Below are positions 43,635-53,136 of a stretch of DNA of 64,000 bases, one piece after another; position 1 is the first letter of the stretch, and each line of letters starts with the position of its first letter. Under the pieces are notes generated by a model, which searched no databases, was not told the origin of the DNA, and saw only the letters and a program-made list of their open reading frames with translations. The stretch spans positions 476,501-540,500 of the forward strand of contig OZ037766.1 of assembly GCA_964035545.1 (NCBI GenBank), given 5' to 3'. A program made the translations under genes and the position numbers. This DNA comes from Bugula neritina. Taxonomy: Eukaryota > Bryozoa > Gymnolaemata > Cheilostomatida > Bugulidae.

Positions 43635-43845
43635 TTGCATAATATAAATACATAAATATGTATGCAACTTTTACAGATGCCTACATGCATGAACATGATG
43701 TCAAAGGGTTCCTGCCCTCTCCTTGGACTACCCCCAAATGTATAGACAATATTTAACCTCACTCTACCTGCTCTCAGCCAAATGGTCACCTGATTCGTTT
43801 ACTGCTTGCCGCCCCTCCGCTCCTTCCCAATGACTATTACCAGTT

Positions 43846-44200
43846 CTATTATATAGACTGTGCTCCACACCTCGCGCTGTGTAGCCCACATTTCAAGTCA
43901 TTGACACATATGAGTATTGATATCTGCTTGCTATATTTTCAAATGAAACTCTCAAAGGCTCACACCAGGTTTTAGACGAACTGTTAATTCTTATTGTATT
44001 ATATTTTATGTTGGGTATTTTTATTTATCATGTATTTATTTCCGTTACCTTGGTAACTGCAGATCAGCTAAACTGATACAATGCATGTCTTGACTCAAGT
44101 TAATATTTTTGTAAACACAAGTGGATGTATACATTTCTCTGCTCTGCTGAATACACTTCTCTATGCACTGACTTCTACGGTCTAACTCAATCACTTCTGT
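43846..44200. repeat. duplicate of the GBF1-like 3' UTR
   Basis: Same orientation as the original at 36380-36745. It lacks the GBF1 coding end and its polyadenylation hexamer is changed to AATACA (44150-44155). Probably a segmental duplication that accompanied spread of the unknown gene family. Confidence 0.85.
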
Positions 44201-44634
44201 TTATTATACAATAATATTCACACTCTTCAACCTTCGACCGAATGTTGGAGTTGCTTTACCTCCACCTGAGTTATTAGCAAGTAATTATCTCCTCCACTCA
44301 AATCAGCTTGAGGGTTTGGGGCACCCGCTTCCCTACTTTTGTCACGTTAACTCTAAGTATAGATTCTCAGGAATAGACAACTCCTGAACTTTATTTGCTT
44401 ATGATATGATAAGATTAAATCTTAAACCTTTCCACCTCATATTTTGTGAATATAAAAAGTTACCTCTATTATGTCATCTACCTTCAGCAAGTGTAAAATT
44501 ACACAAATTAATTCTCTTCCTTTAAGTTAAAATAAAACATCAAATAGTTAGTTATACAGTCTGAACTGCATATAATCTCTCTGATCAAATAATAATATAT
44601 AGAATAATGCCTTGGTTACGCTACACTTCACACC

Positions 44635-44785
44635 TACTAAGTATATAGCTAATTAAGCATTAGCCACACTACACATCTACTAAGTACACTAAGGCCTTAG
44701 CCACACTACACATCTACTAAGTACACTAAGGCCTTAGCCACACTACACATCTACTAAGTATACTAAGGCCTTAGCCACACTACAC
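44635..44785. repeat. about 42-bp tandem repeat
   Basis: Three to four copies with core CACTACACATCTACTAAGTA and AAGGCCTTAGC, which is itself partly palindromic. Confidence 0.9.
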
Positions 44786-45300
44786 ACCTTATGACTACAC
44801 AAGTAATAACCAACAGTCTGCCATTAGACTAGCTACAATATTCAAGTTGAAAGAGGCTCCACCTGAATTCCATAATTTCAAATTGCTAGTATTTTAATTT
44901 GCATCAGCTAATTTCTGTCTTATGGAAGTTTCCAGTGGAAACCTGATGTTCTGCTGCATACAGGTCCAGCAGTGAATGTCTTTTGCAAACTGAGTATACA
45001 AGTACTTTTAGAAACAGAGTCACGCCTTTGGTCTTCTGAGTTTAGTACTTGTACTCAGAGTTGAAATGCTGGCATGACTTGATGGTAAGAATTGGCTGCC
45101 ATTTGGTTGGTTTGGAACTGTATAGGTAAATATCTGGTATGTGTTAGTTTAATAATAATTACTTAATTTGGACAGCATATATCCCATAAACAATAAGGCT
45201 ATTATACAAGGTATTATTTTTCCAGCAAGTTCTAGTCTTCTCTGTCTTTGAATCCGTTCATCTACAAAATATTATCTGTTGAGAGTGGAAGATCAAAGTA
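44786..45300. other. no gene seen
   Basis: Between the duplicated UTR and copy C. No Ala-rich last exon of copy C was found here on the minus strand. Confidence 0.5.
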
Positions 45301-45637
45301 CTAAATAAGACGTTGCGATATAAGACTGCATAGATAAGTATTATGAGCTTCTTCTCTTCTCATAAGAACTATTTAGCTGATGCCTAATTTGTAAAAAAAA
45401 GCGTGAGATGTTTGTGCTCAAGTTGTAATTTCTAGACTCACCAATTGTTGTTAGAGGGTCATAGTAGTATTCCTGTAGCCAGTCTTTTCCATATACCATA
45501 ATAGTAGCCGTAGTAGTAGTTGTTGTTCTTCTACGCCGAGTTCTTAGTTCAAGTTCAAGGAAAGCACTATCAGAGAGCCAGGCACTGGAGTCGTCTACTC
45601 TGAATATGCACTTTCCTGGAAAATTAGCTTTATGCTT

Positions 45638-45950
45638 ATTCTCGGCATATCGGAATACCGAAGTACCGAAATGCCGGATTCGGCATTTCGGATTCCCAAA
45701 GTACCGATATTCGGTATTTCGGGCCTCCGATCTCGGCAAACAAAGGAATGTCTTTGTCCTGCATGTATATAAAAGCCAGCGAGTTCCAGTATAGTTCAGT
45801 CTACTACTGGAGCTCGCTGGATAAAGACCATTGATTCACTCGGACTATACTACAATAAAGATTATCTACATTTTACCTTATTTCTCGCCTTTTTTCTCAT
45901 ACAAGCATGTAACAGCACTAGTTTCATTCACAATCCACAAAACTATCACA
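45638..45950 (+). repeat. 5' LTR, truncated at its U3 end
   Basis: 313 bp aligning without gaps to 53220-53532 with two substitutions. Contains TATATAAAA (45766-45774) and AATAAA (45854-45859). The expected TG start and 83 bp of U3 are missing. Confidence 0.9.
45766..45774 (+). promoter_or_regulatory. TATA box of the 5' LTR
   Basis: TATATAAAA, present in both LTRs, about 30 bases before TTCAGTCT, which fits an initiator. The transcript would start near 45797. Confidence 0.65.
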
Positions 45951-45951
45951 T

Positions 45952-45969
45952 TGGTGGCAGCGGTGGGAT
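45952..45969 (+). other. primer binding site for tRNA-Leu
   Basis: TGGTGGCAGCGGTGGGAT begins one base after the LTR. It is complementary over 18 bases to the 3' end (including CCA) of animal tRNA-Leu of the TAG/AAG type, as I recall that sequence. Confidence 0.8.
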
Positions 45970-46001
45970 TCTACGAATAGCTAGTTGCTAAGAGAAATAG
46001 G

Positions 46002-46901
46002 ATGGCCCCAGGGGACCCAGCCCCTGAGGCAGCAGCACCACCAGCCCTCACTATTGAGGCGCTGGTCACAGCCCTCCAGGGATTGCGGGGGCAAGGACAG
46101 GCAGCACCTGGTGACAGGTATCGCCTCCAGCCCCCGACTTTCGGAGGAGATGGAGACGTGGAACAGTTCATCAAGGAGTTCGAGGATGTGGCCGCCACCG
46201 CTGAATGGCCAGTACGGGTGCGCGTCCTCCAACTCCGGGCCTGTCTGACAGGCCGGGCCAGGAACTTCGCACTGGGACCCGACGAAGCCCACATCCTGCG
46301 GGCTCTTAGGGCCCGGTTCGGGTTGACCACGGAAGAGGCGTCAGACCAGCTACAAGTGATGAGGAGAGACCGAAGGACATCTCTGGAAGATCACGCTAAC
46401 GAGGTAGAGCGCCTGGCTCAGGCTGCTTTCGGTCACGCCACTGGCGACGATCGGAAGCGCCTCATTTTTAACGCGTTCTTCCGGAGTGTGAACTACCCGG
46501 ACCTCCAGCGGTACTGGCTAGCCGCAAAGGTCAAGAGCCTGGACGAAGCACTAGAGATGGGGAAGGCCTACTTCCAGGTGGAAGAGCCACGGAGGGCAAA
46601 CTACGCAGCTCGCCAGGTGGCCGGAGATGCAGAAGAGATACCCCCAACCCCACAAGTGGCAGCAGCAGCTACCTCGTCACCTGAGCAGACGCAACTCAAT
46701 ATGCTGATGAGCATGATGAAAGGCCTGCAGGCTACAGTGACGGAGTTGCAGCGCAACCAGACGGACAGGCGGGCTCCCCGCTCGCGGGACGACCCTGTCC
46801 GCCCCCCTATGCCCACTTGCTGGGAGTGCGGGATGCCAGGACATGTGAGAAGGCACTGCCCTAAGGGACAGAAGCCTTTAAACACCCGAGGCTCACGGTG
46901 A
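46002..46901 (+). CDS. gag: Gag polyprotein of the Ty3/Gypsy element
   Basis: 299 residues from an ATG 50 bases after the LTR. The capsid region includes FGGDGDVEQFIKEFEDVA, typical of the retrotransposon gag family. A nucleic-acid-binding zinc knuckle CWECGMPGHVRRHC (CX2CX4HX4C) lies near the C-terminus. It forms the particle that packages element RNA. Its stop codon (46899-46901) lies inside the loop of the frameshift hairpin, so a share of ribosomes is expected to pass into pol. Confidence 0.9.
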   Translation: MAPGDPAPEAAAPPALTIEALVTALQGLRGQGQAAPGDRYRLQPPTFGGDGDVEQFIKEFEDVAATAEWPVRVRVLQLRACLTGRARNFALGPDEAHILRALRARFGLTTEEASDQLQVMRRDRRTSLEDHANEVERLAQAAFGHATGDDRKRLIFNAFFRSVNYPDLQRYWLAAKVKSLDEALEMGKAYFQVEEPRRANYAARQVAGDAEEIPPTPQVAAAATSSPEQTQLNMLMSMMKGLQATVTELQRNQTDRRAPRSRDDPVRPPMPTCWECGMPGHVRRHCPKGQKPLNTRGSR

Positions 46902-46920
46902 ATTCCGCCACCCGTGGGCC
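46877..46920 (+). promoter_or_regulatory. -1 programmed ribosomal frameshift signal
   Basis: A slippery heptamer T TTA AAC (46877-46883) stands in the gag zero frame. After a 6-nt spacer comes a 9-bp stem (46890-46898 with 46912-46920, one G-T pair) and a 13-nt loop holding the gag stop. Shifting by -1 enters the pol frame, which has no suitable ATG of its own near this point. Confidence 0.85.
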
Positions 46921-49900
46921 CCACGCCAATCCGGTCCGGGATAGGACTCGGAAGACAACAGAAGAGACCTCTCCAGAGTCGACCTATATCGAGTGGCACG
47001 CAAACCGGAGATCTCGGAGACCGAAAGGCCTACCCGATCCTCCTGCCCTGCCACTCGATACCCGGATGGAACTAGAAGAAACCGGATGGCAGGCACCTCG
47101 GAGATCTCGGAGGCCGCAAGGTCTACCCGATCCTCCAGCCTGGCCACTCCGTAACCGGTTCGCGGGGTTGCCCGAGGAGGTTGTGGAGGAGGATTCAGCT
47201 TACTCGCAAGAGTATCCCAAGCTACCCTCCCGACCTCAGAAAACCCCCGTTGTCTCTAAGACGAAGAGGAGGCCCGCTGTGCGGACCCAAGTCGTGTCTC
47301 CCCCAGAGACTGACCGCTCCAGGAGCACCCAGCCGTATGGAAGCAGCTACTTCCTGCCCGGAAAGATTTTGGGTAAAGCTGCCACATTCCTACTGGATAC
47401 TGGGTGCACTACCAACCTGCTGAAGAGGCGTCTCTTTGACACCCTTGGTGCACGAGAGCGGGCGAGCCTCGAGTCGTATGAAGGTGCGCATGGTACGTTG
47501 GCGGACGGATCATGCATTCCTTTCTACGGCGTCATTTCACTACCTGGACGCGTCCGTGATCAAGCAGTTCACGAGACGTTCATAGTCAGCCAGCTGAAGG
47601 AGGACGCCATCTTGGGAATGCCCTTCCTGGAGAAACACCAGTGCCACATGGATTTCCAGAAGTCAGTGGTGGTGATGGCTGGGAAGGAACTTGTCTGTGT
47701 TGACAAGTTTGGCAGGCCCTTGGTGGGCGGAGTCCAGGTAGTGCGGGACTGCACAGTTCCGGGGAGGTCCCAGGCGACTCTCCGATGCAGAGTCAACTGC
47801 AAGGAGATCGCCGGCCTGGGGATGGTTGAAGGAACGCACGGAGCCATCCGACTAGCAAACAGCCTGAATCGGCTAGATTGTCGGCAAGAGCTCCTCGTGC
47901 AGTGCATCAACCCCTTCACGGAACCTGTCCAATTATCGGCTGGAGCGCTGGTGGGGAAGTACCACTCCATCCAGGAAGCGGATGTGGGTCCGGCACTGGA
48001 GACAGTGGCCGACAACCAGGGAAACCCCCCTCACACCAGACGAGAAGCAGTCCCGGAGCATCTGGCTGACCTGTATGGCGGAGCATGCGGAAACTGTACG
48101 AGTAGTACTGAACGCCAAGTACTGGCTCAACTACTCGCGGAGTACAGTGATGTCTTCAGTCGTGGCGATAGAGACATGGGGCTGACTAAGGTTATCTCTC
48201 ACGAGATACCCCTGGCAGCCGACACTACTCCCATCAGGCAGCCTACCCGACGTCTGGGCCCGGAGAAGGAGAAGAAGGTGAGCCGACAGGTACAGGATCT
48301 TCTGGACCGGGATCTGATTGAGCCTGCCCACGGTGCGTGGAGCTCCCCAGTGGTCCTGGTCAAGAAGAAGGATGGTAGCTGGAGATTCTGCGTGGACTAC
48401 CGCAGACTCAACAACGCTACCATCCAGGACGCCTACCCTCTCCCCCGGATAGATGAGTCTCTAGACGCCCTCGCGGGTAGCAAGTACTTCAGTACTTTGG
48501 ATCTGCTTAGTGGGTACTGGCAAGTGCCCCTCAGCCCTGATGCACAGGACAAAGCAGCATTCATTACTCGCGACGGGCTCTGGAAATGGAAAGTACTGCC
48601 ATTCGGACTGACGTCCGCTCCGGCAACATTCCAACGACTCATGGAGCAAGTCCTCAGTGGGTTACACTGGAAGACCCTCCTCATCTATCTGGACGACGTC
48701 ATTGTCATCTCCCCAGACTTCTCGACTCATGTCAGCCGTCTGCGGGAGGTCTTTGACCGTCTCCGGGCTGCTGGACTGAAGCTGAAGCCCTCCAAGTGTG
48801 CACTCCTGCAGCCAGAAGTCACGTACCTGGGCCATGTGGTTGGCCGTGATGGGGTCGCTACCGATCCAGAGAAGGTACAAGCTGTGAAGGAGTGGACTGT
48901 TCCCCGTGACCTCCCTGAGTTGCGTGCTTTCCTGGGCCTAGTAGGGTACTACCGGCAGTACATACCTAGGTTCGCAGGAGTGGCTCAACCGTTAAATCGG
49001 CTGACCGCGAAGGGAGTCCGGTGGCAGTGGACACAGGAGGAGCAACAGGCATTCGACCACCTCAAGCAACGGCTAATGGAAGCGCCAATCCTGGCGTATC
49101 CTGATCCAGCCAAGGAGTACATCCTGGACACCGACGCCAGCGACCACAGCGTGGGAGCCGTCTTGTCTCAAGTCCAGGGTGGAAGTGAAGTGGTCGTGGC
49201 TTACTATAGCAAGACTCTCGCGGCCGCCGAGAAGAACTACTGCACCACTAGGAAGGAACTCCTAGCAGTAGTCAAGGCGGTCAAGCACTTTCGGCCATAT
49301 CTGTATGGGAAATCGTTCCGTCTGCGAACAGACCATGCATCACTGATATGGCTGTGTAAACGTGCAGAGCCCTCGAGCCAGGTGGCTCGTTGGCTAGAGA
49401 TTCTTGCTGAGTTCTCCTACCGGATAGAGCACCGTGCAGGCCGGAAGCATGGGAACGCCGACGGCATGAGCCGCCGGCCGGTAGAGGACTGTAAGCAATG
49501 CCTACACATTGAACGGCGGGACGGGGGACCCGCTCGCCTTGACGTGGAAGCAGGACTAGTGGAGGGCACCACCCACCAGTGGGAGCACGGCCATCTTCGG
49601 ACCGAAACCCACCAGGACGGTGTCCAGGCACTCTACGCCAACCCTACTCTGCACCAGAACGTCAAGGAGCTGTGCCGACTCCAGGAGACACTACCCGGCG
49701 CGGTAGCAGACATCTTCCGGGCCAAGAAGGAGGGCCGACGGCCTAGCGAGGAACAGCAGCGACAGGGGGACGTTGAGTTCCAACTCCTCTGTCGTCACTG
49801 GGATGCCCTCAAGGTCAGTCCCGATGGCCTCCTGATGATAACGTTAGCAGCAGACAACCGCCAGCAGAAGAGGGACCGCGTCGTCTGTCCACGCGCCCTC

Positions 49901-52195
49901 CGGCGGGAACTGATCTGGGACACCCATAAGCAGGCTCATGCTGGAGTCAGTCGGGTCATCAGGTGTCTGCGGCTACGTTGGTATTGGCCCGGAATGACTC
50001 GGGACGTACGACTGCGGGTACGGCAATGCGAGGTCTGCCAAGCTAGCAAGCATGGCCGCCCCACGGAAACCACTGGTCGACGCCGGCTGTACGCTGGTCG
50101 ACCGTGGCAAGTAGTGGCGGTAGACCTCGTCGGGCCTATGCCGTTATCCGCCAGAGGGAACACCTGGATACTGGTGCTCACGGACCACTTTACCCGGTGG
50201 GCGGACGCTCTGGCTATTCCAGACGCCACCGCCCCCACGGTGGCCCGGACCCTGTACCAACATGTATTCTGTTACCTCGGTTTGCCCGAGCAGATACATA
50301 CAGACCAGGGTGCCCAGTTCCAGTCCCAGCTCATGGGAGACCTCTGCCGGATATGGGGGGTGAACCAGAGTCGGACCACCCCATATCACCCGCAAGGGAA
50401 CGGAGTCGTCGAGAGGAACAACAGGATGTTGGGTGACGCGCTCCGGAGCCTGCTGCTTGGTCGAGGTCAGGAAGAATGGGACGTGGTGCTGCCGCAGATC
50501 ATGCGGGCTTACCGCAGCACACCACACTCCGCCACGCAGGAGACCCCAAACTTCCTGATGTTAGGCCGAGAGACGCGGGTCCCGGAACACCTGACGTACC
50601 ATGTTCCTGCCCCCGAGTCACCGGTACACGAACATGTGGAGGGTCTGATGGACATCATGGGCAAAGCTCATGATGCGCTGCGCACCCAGCAGTGGCAGAC
50701 CCGCACAGAGGACTCAGAGGAGCCCCCGTTGTACCAAGTGGGAGACTGGGTCTGGATGGTGAGTTACCGTAGGCGGCGCGGACAGTCGGCTAAGCTTCAG
50801 CCCAAGTTCGTCGGCCCCTACTGCGTAGTAGAGGTGCTGCCCAACCACACATACCGTGTGGAGCGCTCTGGACAGGTCTCTGTCCAGAGCGAGCAGCGCC
50901 TCAAACCTTACCATGCCAGCCCAGACGCGGTGGGTCAGGCTCCACCCCTCTTGGAGCCCCACCGTCAGCCCAACCGACGTGGACGGGCCACCCGGCCCCG
51001 TGAGGTGGAGATTATGGTCCCCAGGGAGGCAGACCAGGAGCAAGCCGCCCTGATAGAGCAGCTGGAGCGACAGCAGAGAGCGGAGCGGGAGCAGGAACAG
51101 CAGCAAGCCCTTGGCTCACAACCCTTCCCGGGGGAGGACACCCCCACCCCCGTACGGGGTGAAGACGAGGACCCCCCTACCAGGGCAGCCCAGGAGCCAC
51201 CAACACCACCAGAGTCTGTTCCACTTGAGAGGAGCCAGCGGCCAAGAAGACCTCCCAGGTACCTGGCAGACTATGCTGTAGGACACCTGGAGGGGCCCCC
51301 TCCTGAGGAAGACCCCCCCCACACTGACTGCCACCCTATCTTGGTTGGAAATTCCCTCCATCACCCCGGAGAATTCCACCAAGAAGAAGAAATGGCCGAC
51401 CGAATTTCGGAAGACACTCGATCACGCGAGTTGTCTTTTCGAAATCCGGGGGAAATTCCCACGAGCCACGCGACTCGGGCTTCAGCAGGTAAAACTTCTG
51501 AAGCACGAGGTTCGGCCATTTCTCATTCTGACTTCACACAGCTCGCACGGCAGTTGCAACTCAAACTAAATTCTGATTCTAATACTCATTTTGACTTTAC
51601 CACTGTTCTCCGTACGCTATCAGCAGCTATGGGAATTACTCTACCAGATACACAATCAGGTATTTCTTCTAGATTAGATCCTCCAGTTGCGGAGTCTAGT
51701 CAAATTACAGTAGACTGGTCTTTACTAGACTTACTTGGTTCTGATCTCTTAGAACCGGAGGCCGAGATGGATCTTGGAGATGACTCTGCCATTGATACAT
51801 TGTTGAATCACGATGTAGGCTCAGTCAATTTCTGCGATACACCTCGGCCCTCGGTTTTTAACTTATCTCCATACACACCTGTGCCGAATTTCGGCGATAG
51901 TGAGACCGGCTTCTCACAGCCTCTACTATCTATTCTAGAGGAGCGAATGGACGTTGAGGAGGCCAGTCCCCTCTCCCACCGGCCCTTGCTTCGGCTTCTA
52001 CCAGCCAGCAGGCCGCCACCTCCTCCACAGAGGTGTGTTCCGCCATGGTTGGCCCTGACCCCAAACCGGTCGAGCTTCAGCTCACGGCCGGGGAGGAGCA
52101 GGGCATCCTACACGGCGACCACCTGCCAGCAGAAGAAGATAGCTCCCCAATACTGGCCCTGCCTCGGGCCCTGGTCGCCCGCCAGTATTGGGTGA
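46898..52195 (+). CDS. pol: Pol polyprotein (protease, RT, RNase H, integrase)
   Basis: Open for about 1765 codons in the -1 frame to gag; the first codon given is GTG in the overlap, and expression is expected by frameshifting. Approximate order: a linker with a duplicated block (RRSRRPKGLPDPP, RRSRRPQGLPDPP); aspartic protease LLDTGC (about 165); reverse transcriptase with YLDD (about 597); RNase H with DTDASDHSVGAVL (about 743); integrase zinc motif H..H..C..C (1009-1048); the DDE core with TDHFTRW, HTDQGAQF and GNGVVERNN (about 1075-1170); and a GPY/F-type module with FVGPYCVVEVL (about 1304). No chromodomain is evident. The last 300 or so residues (after about 1480) are an unusual low-complexity extension, more AT-rich, that overlaps the third ORF. 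All catalytic motifs look intact. Confidence 0.95.
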   Translation: MNSATRGPHANPVRDRTRKTTEETSPESTYIEWHANRRSRRPKGLPDPPALPLDTRMELEETGWQAPRRSRRPQGLPDPPAWPLRNRFAGLPEEVVEEDSAYSQEYPKLPSRPQKTPVVSKTKRRPAVRTQVVSPPETDRSRSTQPYGSSYFLPGKILGKAATFLLDTGCTTNLLKRRLFDTLGARERASLESYEGAHGTLADGSCIPFYGVISLPGRVRDQAVHETFIVSQLKEDAILGMPFLEKHQCHMDFQKSVVVMAGKELVCVDKFGRPLVGGVQVVRDCTVPGRSQATLRCRVNCKEIAGLGMVEGTHGAIRLANSLNRLDCRQELLVQCINPFTEPVQLSAGALVGKYHSIQEADVGPALETVADNQGNPPHTRREAVPEHLADLYGGACGNCTSSTERQVLAQLLAEYSDVFSRGDRDMGLTKVISHEIPLAADTTPIRQPTRRLGPEKEKKVSRQVQDLLDRDLIEPAHGAWSSPVVLVKKKDGSWRFCVDYRRLNNATIQDAYPLPRIDESLDALAGSKYFSTLDLLSGYWQVPLSPDAQDKAAFITRDGLWKWKVLPFGLTSAPATFQRLMEQVLSGLHWKTLLIYLDDVIVISPDFSTHVSRLREVFDRLRAAGLKLKPSKCALLQPEVTYLGHVVGRDGVATDPEKVQAVKEWTVPRDLPELRAFLGLVGYYRQYIPRFAGVAQPLNRLTAKGVRWQWTQEEQQAFDHLKQRLMEAPILAYPDPAKEYILDTDASDHSVGAVLSQVQGGSEVVVAYYSKTLAAAEKNYCTTRKELLAVVKAVKHFRPYLYGKSFRLRTDHASLIWLCKRAEPSSQVARWLEILAEFSYRIEHRAGRKHGNADGMSRRPVEDCKQCLHIERRDGGPARLDVEAGLVEGTTHQWEHGHLRTETHQDGVQALYANPTLHQNVKELCRLQETLPGAVADIFRAKKEGRRPSEEQQRQGDVEFQLLCRHWDALKVSPDGLLMITLAADNRQQKRDRVVCPRALRRELIWDTHKQAHAGVSRVIRCLRLRWYWPGMTRDVRLRVRQCEVCQASKHGRPTETTGRRRLYAGRPWQVVAVDLVGPMPLSARGNTWILVLTDHFTRWADALAIPDATAPTVARTLYQHVFCYLGLPEQIHTDQGAQFQSQLMGDLCRIWGVNQSRTTPYHPQGNGVVERNNRMLGDALRSLLLGRGQEEWDVVLPQIMRAYRSTPHSATQETPNFLMLGRETRVPEHLTYHVPAPESPVHEHVEGLMDIMGKAHDALRTQQWQTRTEDSEEPPLYQVGDWVWMVSYRRRRGQSAKLQPKFVGPYCVVEVLPNHTYRVERSGQVSVQSEQRLKPYHASPDAVGQAPPLLEPHRQPNRRGRATRPREVEIMVPREADQEQAALIEQLERQQRAEREQEQQQALGSQPFPGEDTPTPVRGEDEDPPTRAAQEPPTPPESVPLERSQRPRRPPRYLADYAVGHLEGPPPEEDPPHTDCHPILVGNSLHHPGEFHQEEEMADRISEDTRSRELSFRNPGEIPTSHATRASAGKTSEARGSAISHSDFTQLARQLQLKLNSDSNTHFDFTTVLRTLSAAMGITLPDTQSGISSRLDPPVAESSQITVDWSLLDLLGSDLLEPEAEMDLGDDSAIDTLLNHDVGSVNFCDTPRPSVFNLSPYTPVPNFGDSETGFSQPLLSILEERMDVEEASPLSHRPLLRLLPASRPPPPPQRCVPPWLALTPNRSSFSSRPGRSRASYTATTCQQKKIAPQYWPCLGPWSPASIG

Positions 52196-52851
52196 CTGGA
52201 CCCACCAACCTGAAAATTGGTGATGCTTGCGGTGAGCCGGGCAACCACATCTGCCATGAGTGTAAGAGGAAATTCTCCTCTGCACGGCGGTTGCGCGTAC
52301 ACGCCCCACAGCACTACATCAACGTGTTTTGCCCGTGTGGGGAGTTCTCCTACCAGAGAGACTATGTGTTGAGACATCAACGCATAGCTCACTGCCACAC
52401 GGGCTACACGTTTGCTGTAGACCAGGCCTCCTTTCCCGAATTTCGGGACCTGGTGCTGCCACACGTGGCGGATCCCCACAAACGGGCTGCTCTCGCCCTG
52501 GGATTCCCCGCGTGTAGGCCTGTTCGGGAGGAAGAAGGAGAGCCCGCCGCGACACCCCAACCGGCAGCCACCCAGCCACTTCGGGTCATGCTGGCACGGG
52601 TCGGACCAGGTGCCAGGGCCGACTCATCGGACCTGGGCCCCCGACCCTCGGCGGCGGGCGAGAAGCAGACGCACCGCCAGCGACGTCCTGCCCGTGGTAC
52701 TACCGACCGCCCTAGGCACCAGACGTCAGCTCAGTTGGCAGAGGAGGTCCACCAGTTACGCCGGCAGCTCCGCAGATATGAAGAGGAGCTGGGGCAACTC
52801 CGGAGACGAGTTAGCCGCCTGGAGCGGGGTCGATCTGGCGACCGCCGCTGA
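52045..52851 (+). CDS. third ORF of the Ty3 element: C2H2 zinc fingers and coiled coil
   Basis: About 268 residues from ATG 52045 (context GCCATGG); the frame is open back to 51958 and is -1 relative to pol, overlapping its end. It has a perfect C2H2 finger, CHECKRKFSS...H-x3-H (CX2CX12HX3H), and a second finger-like unit, CPCGEFSYQ...H-x4-H (CX1CX12HX4H). The C-terminus is basic and then has heptad-like Leu and Glu/Arg (VHQLRRQLRRYEEELGQLRR), a likely coiled coil. There is no signal peptide or membrane segment, so it is not an envelope protein. It could bind nucleic acid or chromatin (inference). Expression could be by re-initiation, a spliced RNA or frameshifting. Confidence 0.75.
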   Translation: MVGPDPKPVELQLTAGEEQGILHGDHLPAEEDSSPILALPRALVARQYWVTGPTNLKIGDACGEPGNHICHECKRKFSSARRLRVHAPQHYINVFCPCGEFSYQRDYVLRHQRIAHCHTGYTFAVDQASFPEFRDLVLPHVADPHKRAALALGFPACRPVREEEGEPAATPQPAATQPLRVMLARVGPGARADSSDLGPRPSAAGEKQTHRQRRPARGTTDRPRHQTSAQLAEEVHQLRRQLRRYEEELGQLRRRVSRLERGRSGDRR

Positions 52852-53127
52852 GACTATTTGTATAGTTTTTTTTTTCTTTTCTACTCTTATTCTTTGTTGT
52901 TTATGTGTAAGTTCTTCATGTAATGCATGTACCTATTCATGCTCTGTTTTTCTTGTGTGTGCACAAATCTTCCCTGTTTTTTTTGTGTTATCATTGTATT
53001 ATTAATGTCACTGCATGTTTACCATATTTTTTTCGTGTGTTACTTTCAACTGTGCGTTTTATTGTCGTGTCATTCCCTGTTGTGTGTTTGTGTTGTGTAC
53101 GCCTCTTTATCGGAAAGCATGGTTTCC

Positions 53128-53136
53128 GATGGGGGG
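53128..53136 (+). other. polypurine tract
   Basis: GATGGGGGG lies directly before TGTGTG, taken as the 3' LTR start. It would prime plus-strand synthesis. Confidence 0.6.

Noticed and set aside
43680-43845. Possible exon starting TTTTACAG|ATGCCTAC near 43677
   Set aside because: Short frame, no donor in phase and no similarity to the family or to GBF1 exons.
45971-46330. Proline/arginine-rich minus-strand ORFs near the gag start
   Set aside because: Antisense of gag in high-GC DNA.
51958-52195. A second -1 frameshift site between pol and the third ORF
   Set aside because: Frames fit a -1 shift, but no convincing slippery heptamer in the pol frame was seen; a good ATG context exists instead.
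46601-52589. Many minus-strand and alternative-frame ORFs in the GC-rich element
   Set aside because: Shadows of gag, pol and the third ORF; none has a recognisable domain.
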